A DNA stretch of 64,000 bases from an uncultured Clostridia bacterium (GTDB lineage Bacteria > Bacillota > Clostridia > Christensenellales > Borkfalkiaceae): positions 1 to 64,000 of the forward strand of contig CALVLH010000002.1 in assembly GCA_944336975.1 (NCBI GenBank). The letters run 5' to 3'. A program made the translations under genes and the position numbers. Position 1 is the first letter of the stretch, and the number at the start of each line of letters is the position of its first letter. Positions 7,565-16,265 of this stretch are shown here, piece after piece. The notes under the pieces were generated by a model. It was given only the letters and a program-made list of their open reading frames with translations, was not told the origin of the DNA and did not search any database.

Positions 7565-9322
7565 TCATCGGTATAACGGTCCGAACGCCTTGCACGCCCT
7601 GTAATCCGCGCCCTGACCGTCTTCCGTTCCGAACGCGCTCCACGCATGGGGGCGGAAGACGCGCTCTTCGGGCACATTGTGCATACTCACGGGGATCCGC
7701 AGCATACTCGCAAGCGTGATGAGATCGGCGCCGATATGTCCGTAAGTAAAGCACCCGTGATTGGCGCCCCAGTTTGCCATGACGTCGTAAACGCTTGCAA
7801 ACGCGCCTTTTCCCGTCAGAATCGGCGCGAAGAAGGTGGACGGCCATGCGGGATCGGTCCGTTTTTCGATCTTATCGCTCAACTCTCGGTCAAGTTTTAC
7901 CGTATACCCTTCTGCGATCTGTATGGTCACGCCCAAGCCTTTGACGCGATTGATGCGCGCCATCGTCACGGGCATTTCCGCTCTTGTCACGAAATGCGAA
8001 CTGAATCCGCCGCCGCGGAAATATTCGAGATTGGCAGGAGGCCATTCGGTGGCTTCCAACGTTTGCGCGATGTCTTCCCCGTTCACTTCCCACCATGGTT
8101 TCATGACGGAAACGCCCTTCCGCTTCATCTCTCCCGCGCCGTCGAGCGCCGCCGCGCCGCTGTTGTTGAGATGGATGAATCCGCCTTTCGCCCTGCCGGA
8201 AAGATTCCCGCCGATGCGCGCGACCGCTTCGGGACTCCAATAAGTCCGAACGTCGGCAAATACGCTCGCCTGATTGGTCAGAAGATGCTGTAAGAGCATG
8301 GTCATCCCGTTGAGCGTGTCGTTTTCCGTAGCGAACACGAAGGGCGCGCGCGTCCCGTTCCAGTCAAAAGAGGTGTTGAGGATGCTTTCCGCAAAATCGG
8401 CGTTGGGCATAAAATCCGTCCATTGCCGCTGTCCCTGAAACCCCGCCGCGATCGCGTTCCTTCCGAAGCTCTCCTCGCGGTACCCCATGCCTGCAAGAAC
8501 GGGATTCCCCTGCATCAGGTCTCTGAATATGAGCGCCATTTTGATGCAGATTTCCCAGTCCTCTCTCTTCTGCGCGGCGGTATGCCGCGTCTTTTCGTCG
8601 TTATAATATTCCTGTCCCTCGCGGATGTATTTTTTTACCCATTCCGCCGCGCGGGCATATTCGTCATGGTCGAAGATCCCCTTTCGGATGCGACGCTGAA
8701 CTTCGCTCATATCCACCCATTCGGCGCGCATCCCGAAATAATCATGCAACGCGATCGGATCCATATAACTGCCCGGGATCCCCATCGCGACGCCGCCGAT
8801 CGACAGATATGACTTGTCCCGCATTTCTCCGACGGCGACCGCGCACCGCGCAAACGAGAGGATCTTTTCCGCGACGTCGGGCGGGATCGTATCGTCGTCG
8901 AGTTCCTGAACGTCCTTCCCGTATATAGAAAACGCAGGGATACCGTATTCCGCATATCCGCTCATGGCACAGGCGAGATAGACCGCGCCGGGCCGTTCGG
9001 TGCCGTTGAAGCCCCAGACCGCTTTCAGCGTATGCGGGCTGAAATCCAGCGTCTCCGTTCCGTAGCAGAAAATGGGCGTCACGCTCAGCGTCGCCGCGAC
9101 GTTTTTCGCCGCAAATTCTTCGTCTACGCGCACCGCTTCCGCACGACAGCTGATGGTCGTGCCGCCGATCAGGCATTCCACGGGACGCCCGTCCCGTCCG
9201 CGCACATTCGACTCGATCAGCTTTTGTGCGGCGAGCGCCATGCTCATCGTTTTCCCTTCCAGTTGATCTCTGACCTTTCCGCGCCCGTCGATGATGGGAC
9301 GGATGCCGATCCTGATACTCAT
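7565..9322 (-). CDS. fucI: L-fucose / D-arabinose isomerase (FucI family)
   Basis: 585 residues, close to the 591 of E. coli FucI and collinear with it: GIRPIIDGR at the N-terminus, KAVWGFNGTERPGAVYLA, IPAFSIYGKDVQ, YLSIGGVAMGI, NAIAAGFQGQRQWTD, ATENDTLNG and FADVRTYWSPEA (metal-ligand Glu and Asp), then WGANHGCFTYGHIGAD near the C-terminus with the metal-ligand His. The Mn-dependent enzyme interconverts L-fucose/L-fuculose and D-arabinose/D-ribulose, and relatives also act on D-altrose/D-allulose. I chose the ATG at 9322 (GGAG 6 nt upstream, matching the FucI N-terminus); an upstream ATG at 9364 overlaps the permease stop but has no good SD. No fuculokinase or fuculose-1-P aldolase is nearby, which argues for D-arabinose or D-altrose use. 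Confidence 0.93.
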   Translation of the reverse strand: MSIRIGIRPIIDGRGKVRDQLEGKTMSMALAAQKLIESNVRGRDGRPVECLIGGTTISCRAEAVRVDEEFAAKNVAATLSVTPIFCYGTETLDFSPHTLKAVWGFNGTERPGAVYLACAMSGYAEYGIPAFSIYGKDVQELDDDTIPPDVAEKILSFARCAVAVGEMRDKSYLSIGGVAMGIPGSYMDPIALHDYFGMRAEWVDMSEVQRRIRKGIFDHDEYARAAEWVKKYIREGQEYYNDEKTRHTAAQKREDWEICIKMALIFRDLMQGNPVLAGMGYREESFGRNAIAAGFQGQRQWTDFMPNADFAESILNTSFDWNGTRAPFVFATENDTLNGMTMLLQHLLTNQASVFADVRTYWSPEAVARIGGNLSGRAKGGFIHLNNSGAAALDGAGEMKRKGVSVMKPWWEVNGEDIAQTLEATEWPPANLEYFRGGGFSSHFVTRAEMPVTMARINRVKGLGVTIQIAEGYTVKLDRELSDKIEKRTDPAWPSTFFAPILTGKGAFASVYDVMANWGANHGCFTYGHIGADLITLASMLRIPVSMHNVPEERVFRPHAWSAFGTEDGQGADYRACKAFGPLYR

Positions 9323-9360
9323 TGCTTGCTCCTTTTCACTTGCATTCTTTTTTCGTGTTT

Positions 9361-10224
9361 TCATTTTAATCCCGTCACGGCGATGCCCGCGATGATCTTC
9401 TTCTGGAACGCCGCAAAGATCGCGATCGGGACCAGAACGGAAATCAGCGTGGCGGCAATGACGATCCCGTAACCGTAACGCGAGACGAGACTGCTTTCGA
9501 TCAGTTTGATGATCTGCATGACCTGCGTCAGATAGACGTTATCGCTGACCGTCAAGACGGGCCAGATGTAGTTGTTGTAGCTTCCCATGAAGTGTCCCAC
9601 GCCGAGCACGATGAGGGGCGTGATGCTGATCGGCAGAGCGATGTTGAGAAAACAGCGGAATCTCGAACAGCCGTCAATGGTGGCGGCCTCTTCGATGCTC
9701 GAAGGGATCCCCAAGAAAAACTGACGAAAAAAGAAGATCTGATAACTGTTTGCCGCCCCGGGAAGAATGAGCACCCACGGGGTGTTGATCATGCCCAACG
9801 CGGAGACCACACGGATGGAAGTGAGCTGAATGGTGATCCCCGGCACAAACATGGAAACGATGAAATAGATCCAAAGGACTTTTCTGCTTCTGAACTCCAC
9901 CCGCGCAAAGGCGTATCCGGCAACGACGTTGACCGAAAGCGCGAGGAGCGTGGACGCCGCCGCGACCGCCGCGGTCACGAACAGACTGCGGACATAGCTG
10001 TATCCGTTCAAAGTCATCGTAAATACCGCGCTGAAATTTTCCAACGTAGCCTGTTGCGGAAAAAAATGATTGGGGATGGAAAACAGCTCGTCGCGCGGTT
10101 TGAGTGCCGACGGGACGATCCAGATCAGCGGAAATAAAATGATGAAAGTGATGACCGCCGCCGCCGCGATCGCCGCGGTTTTGGACGCATATTTTGCGAA
10201 TCTGGCTCTTTTTTCATTCGTCAT
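9361..10224 (-). CDS. Sugar ABC transporter permease, MalG type
   Basis: A 287-residue inner-membrane subunit of a CUT1-type carbohydrate ABC importer, with six hydrophobic segments and the permease EAA loop EEAATIDGCSRFRCFLNIALPI. The start at 10224 has GGAGG upstream and lies 1 nt after the stop of the partner permease. The locus lacks an ATPase, so a shared MsmK-type ATPase encoded elsewhere probably energises it, as is common in Gram-positive CUT1 systems. Confidence 0.92.
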   Translation of the reverse strand: MTNEKRARFAKYASKTAAIAAAAVITFIILFPLIWIVPSALKPRDELFSIPNHFFPQQATLENFSAVFTMTLNGYSYVRSLFVTAAVAAASTLLALSVNVVAGYAFARVEFRSRKVLWIYFIVSMFVPGITIQLTSIRVVSALGMINTPWVLILPGAANSYQIFFFRQFFLGIPSSIEEAATIDGCSRFRCFLNIALPISITPLIVLGVGHFMGSYNNYIWPVLTVSDNVYLTQVMQIIKLIESSLVSRYGYGIVIAATLISVLVPIAIFAAFQKKIIAGIAVTGLK

Positions 10225-10225
10225 A

Positions 10226-11137
10226 TCAGTCCGCCTCCGATTTCCTCGACCTGAGCACAAGGAATACCACGCCGTTTATGAGCACGATGAGCACCATGAT
10301 GAGAAGCGCGCCCGCAATGGTAATGTTCGGCGTCCTGCTCGAATCGCGAAAACTCGAAAACAAGAACAGCGCGGGCGTGTTCGTCTTGTTGTCAGGTCCT
10401 CCGCCCGTGATCAGATAAGGAATATCCAGCATCTGCATATACCCCGTCACCAGATTGACGAGCATGAGGACGAAATAGTTTCTCATGCACGGCACGGTGA
10501 TGTGCCACATGAGATCGATCTTGCGCGCCCCGTCAAGCTGCGCGGCTTCGTAATAGGTCTTGGGAATATCCAGCAGTCCCGCAAGCATGATCAGGGTATT
10601 GTATCCCAATCCGCCCCAGACGGTGGGAACGATGATGCACACATACGGCCAGATCCCCTCTTTTGTGAAGGCGATGGGATCGAGCCCGAGACTCAGCAGT
10701 ATGGACGTAAACAGTCCGCCCCCGTAATTCATCAAAAACGTGTAGATGATCGCCGTCACAACGCCCGAAATGATGCAGGGGATGTAAATGAGGATCTTCA
10801 CGATCCCGCCGAATTTTTTGGGCAGTTTCAGAATGAGGTGCGCAAAGAGGAAAGAGAGCGACATCATGAGCACGACGCAGACGGCGCCCATCAGAAAAAC
10901 GTTGCCGAACGATTGTACGAACGTGACGTCGGAAAGCACCATGCTGAAATTCTGAAATGCCACGAACAGTCCCGTATTGTAATCCTGAAAACTGCGGTAG
11001 ACCGCCATGATGAGCGGGATCGTTCCGAAAATAAACAGTATGACGAATGCGGGAAGAAGCATCAAGAGTCCCGTTTTCCAATCTCTGTAACGGAATTTAT
11101 CCGACACGCTTTTCTTTCCTTTTCTTTGAGCAAACAC
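10226..11137 (-). CDS. Sugar ABC transporter permease, MalF type
   Basis: A 303-residue CUT1 permease with an N-terminal cytoplasmic tail, six membrane segments and the EAA motif YYEAAQLDGARKIDLMWHITVP. The start is GTG, with GGAGG 8 nt upstream. It is translated between the binding lipoprotein and the second permease, in the standard order for binding protein plus two permeases. Substrate specificity cannot be read from this protein. Confidence 0.92.
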   Translation of the reverse strand: MFAQRKGKKSVSDKFRYRDWKTGLLMLLPAFVILFIFGTIPLIMAVYRSFQDYNTGLFVAFQNFSMVLSDVTFVQSFGNVFLMGAVCVVLMMSLSFLFAHLILKLPKKFGGIVKILIYIPCIISGVVTAIIYTFLMNYGGGLFTSILLSLGLDPIAFTKEGIWPYVCIIVPTVWGGLGYNTLIMLAGLLDIPKTYYEAAQLDGARKIDLMWHITVPCMRNYFVLMLVNLVTGYMQMLDIPYLITGGGPDNKTNTPALFLFSSFRDSSRTPNITIAGALLIMVLIVLINGVVFLVLRSRKSEAD

Positions 11138-11160
11138 CTCGTTCCCCTCCTTCCCGTCTG

Positions 11161-12573
11161 TCAGGATGTTTTATATTTGGGATTGCCCTCATATCCGGGC
11201 TGAGAAATGGTCGTATCGATCGCCGCTTTCACCTCTGCGATCTTTTCCGAGAACAGCGCCGCGAATGTCCTGCCTTCCTTGCCGTGATTGAGCATATACT
11301 CGAATAACTGTCCGATCTGATTGGAGACCGCCCATGCGCAAGAAGGCGCCATGACCGAGCTTTCCGCGACCTCGTTCACGCAAGCGACCCATTCGGGATT
11401 GATCGATTTATCCTTCGCTTCGATATAATCCTTCACGCTCTTCGTCGTGGGCGCTTTGCAATAATACGCCGCGTCGAAATAACGGCTCGCGTTTTCGGGA
11501 TTGAAGAAGTACCAGCGCAAAAACTGCGCCGCGAGCTCCCTCTTGCTCTCGTTCATCTTCGCGCTCATGACATATGTCCAGCCGCCGTTGCAGGATGTCA
11601 CGCCCGACTGATCGCCGCTCATGGTCGGCATTTTGGCAACGCCGATCTTGTCGACCGCGTCGGGATAGTAATTGTAGATCCTTCCGATCGACCACGAGCC
11701 GCTCAGACACATCCCGACTTTCCCTTCGCAAAGCGCGTCCACGGAATCGGTGTATCCTTCGGGCGTGAGGCTCGCGATCGGCGCATAAGTGCGGTTAGAC
11801 ATCGTATACCAGAACTCCGCGCAGTTTTTGAAACCCTCTTCATTGGTATCCACGCGCGAATTCAGCCAGCTTTCGTCGACGGCAAGTCCGCCCGTCGTGT
11901 CCTGTATCATGCCATACGTTGTCCAAGTCAGCTCCACTGCGTTTGTGGGGATGGAAATCGCAAACTGATTGCGCGAAGAATCCATATATCCCGCGACCTT
12001 GTCGCAGGCGGCGTACAGTTCCTCCCAGCTCGTAGGGACTTTATCCACGCCCGCCTGTTCGAAGATGTCTTTCCGATAAAAGAACATCATGGCGGGTTCC
12101 AGATACCACGGACAAGCATACAGCTTTTCCTGTCCGTCGTCGGGGTCGATGTAGGTCACTTCTTCCCGTGCGGTATCGAAGAAATCGTTTTGCTCCTCTT
12201 CCGTCAGATAATCCCCGACGGGCGCGATATATCCGGCTTTCAGATAGGTGTAAATGCGGTCATACTGCGCCATGAAAATATCCGCTACGCTGTCGTTTTC
12301 GAATCCCGCGGCGATCGCCGTGTCGTACGCATTGTCGTCTCCGTAAAATTTGAGATCGATCTGTATGCCGTCGTCCAAAATGGAGTTGAATTCTTTCACC
12401 TGTTCCGTGAGGAGGTTATCCGCCCAGTCCTCGAAGCTGTGCGCCCAGAGTTTGAGCACCGTAGCGCCCTCTTCGACGGGATAATCGGAAGGTCCGACGC
12501 ATCCCGCCAGCGTCGCCGAAGCCATGACGCCGCAAAGCAATACCGTTGTTATCTTTTTTGTATTTTTCTTCAT
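11161..12573 (-). CDS. Sugar ABC transporter substrate-binding lipoprotein
   Basis: A 470-residue extracellular solute-binding protein (family 1). It has a lipoprotein signal with predicted lipidated Cys25 (LAGC), VLKLWAHSFEDW at the start of the first lobe and a tryptophan/tyrosine-rich core typical of oligosaccharide binders (YACPWYLEPAMMFFYRKDIFEQAG). SD AAGGAG precedes the ATG. It delivers the sugar to the two downstream permeases. A strong hairpin just upstream may tune its expression relative to the surface protein. Confidence 0.92.
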   Translation of the reverse strand: MKKNTKKITTVLLCGVMASATLAGCVGPSDYPVEEGATVLKLWAHSFEDWADNLLTEQVKEFNSILDDGIQIDLKFYGDDNAYDTAIAAGFENDSVADIFMAQYDRIYTYLKAGYIAPVGDYLTEEEQNDFFDTAREEVTYIDPDDGQEKLYACPWYLEPAMMFFYRKDIFEQAGVDKVPTSWEELYAACDKVAGYMDSSRNQFAISIPTNAVELTWTTYGMIQDTTGGLAVDESWLNSRVDTNEEGFKNCAEFWYTMSNRTYAPIASLTPEGYTDSVDALCEGKVGMCLSGSWSIGRIYNYYPDAVDKIGVAKMPTMSGDQSGVTSCNGGWTYVMSAKMNESKRELAAQFLRWYFFNPENASRYFDAAYYCKAPTTKSVKDYIEAKDKSINPEWVACVNEVAESSVMAPSCAWAVSNQIGQLFEYMLNHGKEGRTFAALFSEKIAEVKAAIDTTISQPGYEGNPKYKTS

Positions 12574-12586
12574 GATTTCTCCTTAT

Positions 12587-12619
12587 CGGGCGGACCGCCG
12601 CAAAGCGACGGACCGCCCG
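12587..12619 (-). promoter_or_regulatory. Intra-operon mRNA hairpin before the binding-protein gene
   Basis: On the minus-strand RNA, CGGGCGG pairs with CCGCCCG; then comes a U-U mismatch, CCG/CGG, a U.G wobble and CGC/GCG around a UUU loop. The plus-strand RNA has two real mismatches instead, so the element suits the operon transcript. There is no T tract. It ends just before the SD of the binding protein, as expected for an mRNA-stabilising or processing hairpin. Confidence 0.5.
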
Positions 12620-12640
12620 TCCGTATTCTTCCCGCCGCGC

Positions 12641-14911
12641 TTATTTCCCGGATCTCTTCCTGCGCCAGATGACGATGCCCGCAACAGCGCCGCCGATCAC
12701 GACGACCGCCGCAACGCAGATCCCGACGATGAGTCCGACCGGAGCGCCGCCCGTCGGTTCGTCCGTTACGTCTCCGAGCACGGTCACTTCCACGCTCCCC
12801 TCGACGGTATATCCGTCGATCTCGAGCCGCGCTGTCAGCGTAGCCTTTCCCGCCGCTTTTCCGGAAAGATAATTGGTGCTTCCCTTCTGCGCGATGATCG
12901 TGCTGTCCGATACGGTATAGGTGATATTGGAAGAGACCGTTTCCGTCGTTCCGTCGCTGTATACGAGCGTGACGGCGATCTTCTGATCTCTGCCCGCGGC
13001 GATCGTGTTGTCCGTTCCGACTTTGACCGTCAGCGATTTCGGGATGGGCTTGACCGTCACGGTATATTCTTTTTCCAGATCAAACCCTTCATAAGTACCG
13101 CTCGCGGTGATCGTTGCCGTTCCCTCTTTCTTTGCGACCAGCTTACCGTTTTCCACTGCGACCACGTCGGGAGCGGAGCTCACGAACGCGGGCGTAAATT
13201 CGTCGCTGATGTCCTTGCGGAAATCATGGATATAGACCGCGAACGTCTTGAGCTGAATTTCGCCTCCCGTGCGCATACTCTGAGGGATGTTCGCATCCAC
13301 ATCCTGCATTTGTGCGCCGGGTTTGGTATCGGCGACTTCCAAAAGCGACCAGTTGTCGAACCACCAGCCGGCGCCGCCGTCATGTCCGGACTGCGCATAG
13401 GTATATGCAAAGACGCGAATATCGGTCAGTTCGCCCGTGTAGAGATATACGGTGACGTTCGTATAGGTTCCCGCTGCCCAATCGCCTGCGGCGCAGATCC
13501 TGATGTCGGGCGTCGCGATCTTATATTCCTGAACGGACGACCAGATGTCGCTCCCCTTCGGATCGCGGTAGCCGACATACAGATCGTTTTGTCCGTTCGC
13601 GACGCCTGCCCAGTTGAATACCACAAACGAAAGCTGATATACCGTGTTCGCCTTGACGGTCACGTCCTGATAAAATCCGGGCGTATCGTCTTCCGTCAAG
13701 CCGTTTTCCCATCTCCAGGTGATCTTCGCGCCCGTAGATCCGCCGATCCCCGCGCCCGCTTCGGTATTCATCCACGTCCCGATGACCGAGCGCCAATTGT
13801 CTGCCCTCTGCGTATGATCGGTCGTCGAAGTATCCATCGGCTCCGATTCGAAATCGCCGTTTTTGAGAAGATTTTCCCCCGTCGTGACGAGCGGGAGCTG
13901 CTCCTGAGTCGGATCGAGATATACCCCTTCATCCGTAGGATAGATACAGCGGATGCGCAAAGACGCCGTTCCCGCGATCTCTTTTCCGTTCAGATCCGCG
14001 GTCGCCGTGACCGTGACCGCCACGGGCCCCGCTTCCGTGCCTGCCGTGATCAGCCCGTTCTCGCTCACCGTTGCGATGTCGGGATTGCTCGTGGAAGAAT
14101 AGACGATCGTCACATCCTCCGCGGAAAGCCCCAACTCTTCCAGATTGGTGATCTCGGCCGCTAACTGCGTCGTATTGCCGCTCTCGCCGACATAAACATA
14201 ATTGTTTTGTCCCTCCGCGACGCCTGCGGCGACATCCAACGTGACTTCCGCCTCTCCCGTGATCTTTTTGAGCGATACGTCGTCAAGGAAGAACCCTCCG
14301 AACGTATTGTCCGCCTCGGGACACATATATTGCGTTTCAAAACGCAGGCGAACCGTCTCGTATTCTCCCGAATTGAAAGCGACGTAATAATTCTTCGCCT
14401 CTCCGATCCCCGTTATGTCGCATTTCTGTCCGTCCAGATATGCCGTCCAGTCGGGATCCCCGCTCTCGGTCGTCGCGGCAGGATCGGAAAATCCCACCGT
14501 CAGCGCGCGTCCCGCGCCGACGACCGTCTGCGACGCGTTGAACACGAGATAATAATCGGTGTTTTTCTCCACGGCGACGTCCTGATAAAGCCCGATCGGC
14601 AGATCCTGCACCATATCGCGGAGCCAGGCGTAGGTGATCTTGCCGCGGTTGTTGTCAAATCCGCCCCAGCCCTGATCTTTCCATCCGCAAGCGCTGTCCG
14701 CAAAATCCTGCACGTCAAACGTCCCGTTCGTTACGGTCTCTTCGCTTCCCTCCGTCAGATACAGCGGCTTGGTCGAAACGACGCCCGTCTGCACCGTTCC
14801 CCCCTCTTCCGCCGCTCCGCGAACTCCGCCGATGAACGCAAAACTGCCCAAAGCAAAAGCCACGCTGCAAAGGATCGACAATATTGCCGTCTTTCCTTTT
14901 CCTGTCATCAT
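12641..14911 (-). CDS. Membrane-anchored surface protein with jelly-roll and Ig-like (Big2) modules
   Basis: 756 residues: signal peptide (about 1-33), a carbohydrate-binding-like jelly-roll module (about 50-225; GTFDVQDF ... GGFFLDDVSL), an Ig-like module, a second jelly-roll (NLLKNGDFES ... GWWFDNWSLLEV, about 345-535), then two Ig-like modules and a C-terminal anchor (VGLIVGICVAAVVVIGGAV plus a basic tail). It is the first gene of the operon after the operator and likely binds or presents glycan at the cell surface for the lipoproteins and ABC importer. GGAGG precedes the ATG pair at 14906-14911. No catalytic domain is recognised; the binding role is inference from module shape and context. 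Confidence 0.8.
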   Translation of the reverse strand: MMTGKGKTAILSILCSVAFALGSFAFIGGVRGAAEEGGTVQTGVVSTKPLYLTEGSEETVTNGTFDVQDFADSACGWKDQGWGGFDNNRGKITYAWLRDMVQDLPIGLYQDVAVEKNTDYYLVFNASQTVVGAGRALTVGFSDPAATTESGDPDWTAYLDGQKCDITGIGEAKNYYVAFNSGEYETVRLRFETQYMCPEADNTFGGFFLDDVSLKKITGEAEVTLDVAAGVAEGQNNYVYVGESGNTTQLAAEITNLEELGLSAEDVTIVYSSTSNPDIATVSENGLITAGTEAGPVAVTVTATADLNGKEIAGTASLRIRCIYPTDEGVYLDPTQEQLPLVTTGENLLKNGDFESEPMDTSTTDHTQRADNWRSVIGTWMNTEAGAGIGGSTGAKITWRWENGLTEDDTPGFYQDVTVKANTVYQLSFVVFNWAGVANGQNDLYVGYRDPKGSDIWSSVQEYKIATPDIRICAAGDWAAGTYTNVTVYLYTGELTDIRVFAYTYAQSGHDGGAGWWFDNWSLLEVADTKPGAQMQDVDANIPQSMRTGGEIQLKTFAVYIHDFRKDISDEFTPAFVSSAPDVVAVENGKLVAKKEGTATITASGTYEGFDLEKEYTVTVKPIPKSLTVKVGTDNTIAAGRDQKIAVTLVYSDGTTETVSSNITYTVSDSTIIAQKGSTNYLSGKAAGKATLTARLEIDGYTVEGSVEVTVLGDVTDEPTGGAPVGLIVGICVAAVVVIGGAVAGIVIWRRKRSGK

Positions 14912-14973
14912 AAACCCCTCCTCGATAATTATTTCTACGGCGCTTGGCCGTAATCTCCTTTCGTTTGCCGGTC

Positions 14974-15000
14974 TTTTCCGATTTTACCGCGATCGGAAAA
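14974..15000 (-). promoter_or_regulatory. Leader hairpin upstream of the sugar operon
   Basis: A perfect 9-bp inverted repeat (TTTTCCGAT/ATCGGAAAA) with a 9-nt loop lies between the operator and the first structural gene. There is no U tract on the minus strand, so it is not an obvious terminator. It may be a leader structure or the end of the lacI transcript. Confidence 0.35.
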
Positions 15001-15035
15001 AATTTTTCCTTATTTTTCCTCGTTTACCAATAAAG

Positions 15036-15047
15036 TGAAACGTTTCA
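15036..15047. promoter_or_regulatory. LacI-family operator in front of the sugar operon
   Basis: A perfect 12-bp palindrome TGAAACGTTTCA with the central CG typical of LacI-family operators lies in the 159-bp gap between lacI and the surface-protein gene. It is identical to the site upstream of lacI at 16104-16115. TTTACC and GGTAAA half-sites flank it. It very probably overlaps the promoter of the operon. Confidence 0.8.
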
Positions 15048-15070
15048 TTTTTATGGTAAAAATTTTTCGG

Positions 15071-16072
15071 TCAGGTGAGGACCGCTGTCGAATCGTTGAT
15101 CTCAAAATTGCAGGCAAGCACGTTCACGCGATAATCGTACTCCTTTTTCTGCAAATGCTCCATCAGGCGGGAAACGGTCAGTTCTGCGATCTGGCCGATC
15201 GGCTGATCGACGATGGTAAGTTTGGGGTGAAACACCCGCGTGAACATCATATCGTCGAACCCGAGCAGGGAGAGCTCGTCGGGAATAGAAATGCGCATTT
15301 CGTTGACGGCAAAGATCGCGCCGTATGTATTGGGAAAATTGGACGCAAACAATGCGGTGCACCGTTTCTCCGATAAAATTTTTTTGATGAGGAGATATGC
15401 GCTGTCCACATTCTCTTCCACATGATAACAGAGCGATTCATCCACCTGCAATCCGTGATCTTCAAAAGCGTCGCGGTATCCGCGCATCCGCTCGTCCGAA
15501 GTATATACGCCCTGCGGCGCGCCGACAATCGCGATCTCCCGATGCCCACAATCGAGCAGATAGTTGACGCTCCTACGGCAGACCTCGCGATTATCGACGA
15601 GCACGAATTCACAATTCACGCCGGACACATAGTGATCGAGAAAAACGACGGGAATGCTGACCTCTTTCAGATATTCGTAATCCTGCGCGCTCTTGCCGCA
15701 CGGGACGATGACGAGTGCGTCGATCCTGCGCGCGATAAACCAACGGACGCTTTCCCGTTCTTTCCTCACGTCTCGGTGGCTTTCGCGCACCGTAACGGCA
15801 TATCCCCGTTTGCTCAGCGCTAGTTCCATATCGGAAACGATGCGCGCGTAAAACATATTGTCAAATTCGGGAAGCAATACCCCTACCGTCTTGGTGCGGT
15901 TGGTGATAAATCCGCGGGCGTATTCATCCACGTGATAACCGAGCTCTTCGATCGCCCTGTCGATCTTTTCTCGGTTTGCCTCACGCAACGTCCCGCCGTT
16001 CAGATATTTGGAAACGGTACCGAGAGAAAGCCCCGTTTTTTTACATACGTCTTTGATCGTCGCCTTTTTCAT
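15071..16072 (-). CDS. LacI-family transcriptional regulator of the sugar locus
   Basis: A 333-residue repressor. The N-terminal HTH (TIKDVCKKTGLSLGTVSKYLNGG) and hinge helix (GYHVDEYARGF) are followed by a periplasmic-binding-protein-like effector domain (VGVLLPEFDNMFYARIVSDME ... LLGFDDMMFTRVFHPKLTIVDQP). It is expected to bind the two TGAAACGTTTCA palindromes, repressing itself and the operon until the pathway sugar or sugar phosphate binds. It is transcribed in the same direction as the operon from a consensus promoter. SD GGGAG precedes the ATG. The effector identity is unknown. Confidence 0.93.
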   Translation of the reverse strand: MKKATIKDVCKKTGLSLGTVSKYLNGGTLREANREKIDRAIEELGYHVDEYARGFITNRTKTVGVLLPEFDNMFYARIVSDMELALSKRGYAVTVRESHRDVRKERESVRWFIARRIDALVIVPCGKSAQDYEYLKEVSIPVVFLDHYVSGVNCEFVLVDNREVCRRSVNYLLDCGHREIAIVGAPQGVYTSDERMRGYRDAFEDHGLQVDESLCYHVEENVDSAYLLIKKILSEKRCTALFASNFPNTYGAIFAVNEMRISIPDELSLLGFDDMMFTRVFHPKLTIVDQPIGQIAELTVSRLMEHLQKKEYDYRVNVLACNFEINDSTAVLT

Positions 16073-16103
16073 CCTCTTCTCCCTCGGTTCCCGTTTTATA
16101 AAA

Positions 16104-16115
16104 TGAAACGTTTCA
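16104..16115. promoter_or_regulatory. LacI-family operator in the lacI promoter
   Basis: The palindrome TGAAACGTTTCA, extended here to ATGAAACGTTTCAT, lies just downstream of the lacI -10 at about +6 to +17. This is the second exact copy of the site and indicates autorepression. Confidence 0.85.
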
Positions 16116-16127
16116 TAATTTAATCAC

Positions 16128-16155
16128 ATTATAACACGCTTTTTCCCCTTGTCAA
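16128..16155 (-). promoter_or_regulatory. lacI promoter (sigma-A type)
   Basis: On the minus strand, TTGACA (16150-16155) and TATAAT (16128-16133) are separated by 16 nt. Both hexamers are consensus, so strong basal transcription held in check by the operator is expected. Confidence 0.85.
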
Positions 16156-16188
16156 TAGTTTTCCAAAAAATTCCGTAAAACTTTTTCG

Positions 16189-16220
16189 GGGCGGCGGGAT
16201 GTGAAAACATCCCGCCGCCC
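16189..16220. terminator. Stem-loop downstream of the XRE membrane regulator
   Basis: A perfect 14-bp stem (16189-16202 with 16207-16220) with a GAAA loop lies about 45 nt past the XRE stop. The T tract (TGATTTTT) is on the plus-strand side; minus-strand RNA has none close by. It could still end the minus-strand transcript. Confidence 0.55.
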
Positions 16221-16265
16221 TGATTTTTATCTTTCCCCGTCATGGAAGACGCCTTCCCCTCGTTC

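Noticed and set aside
14974..15000. Insertion-sequence end or attachment site at the inverted repeat before the sugar operon
   Set aside because: Only a 9-bp hairpin, no transposase or direct target duplication nearby.
15036..15047. Catabolite-response (CcpA cre) element reading of TGAAACGTTTCA
   Set aside because: A cre site is usually 14 bp with TGAAARCGYTTTCA; this 12-bp palindrome is two bases shorter and is duplicated at the local lacI, so a local LacI operator is the better call.
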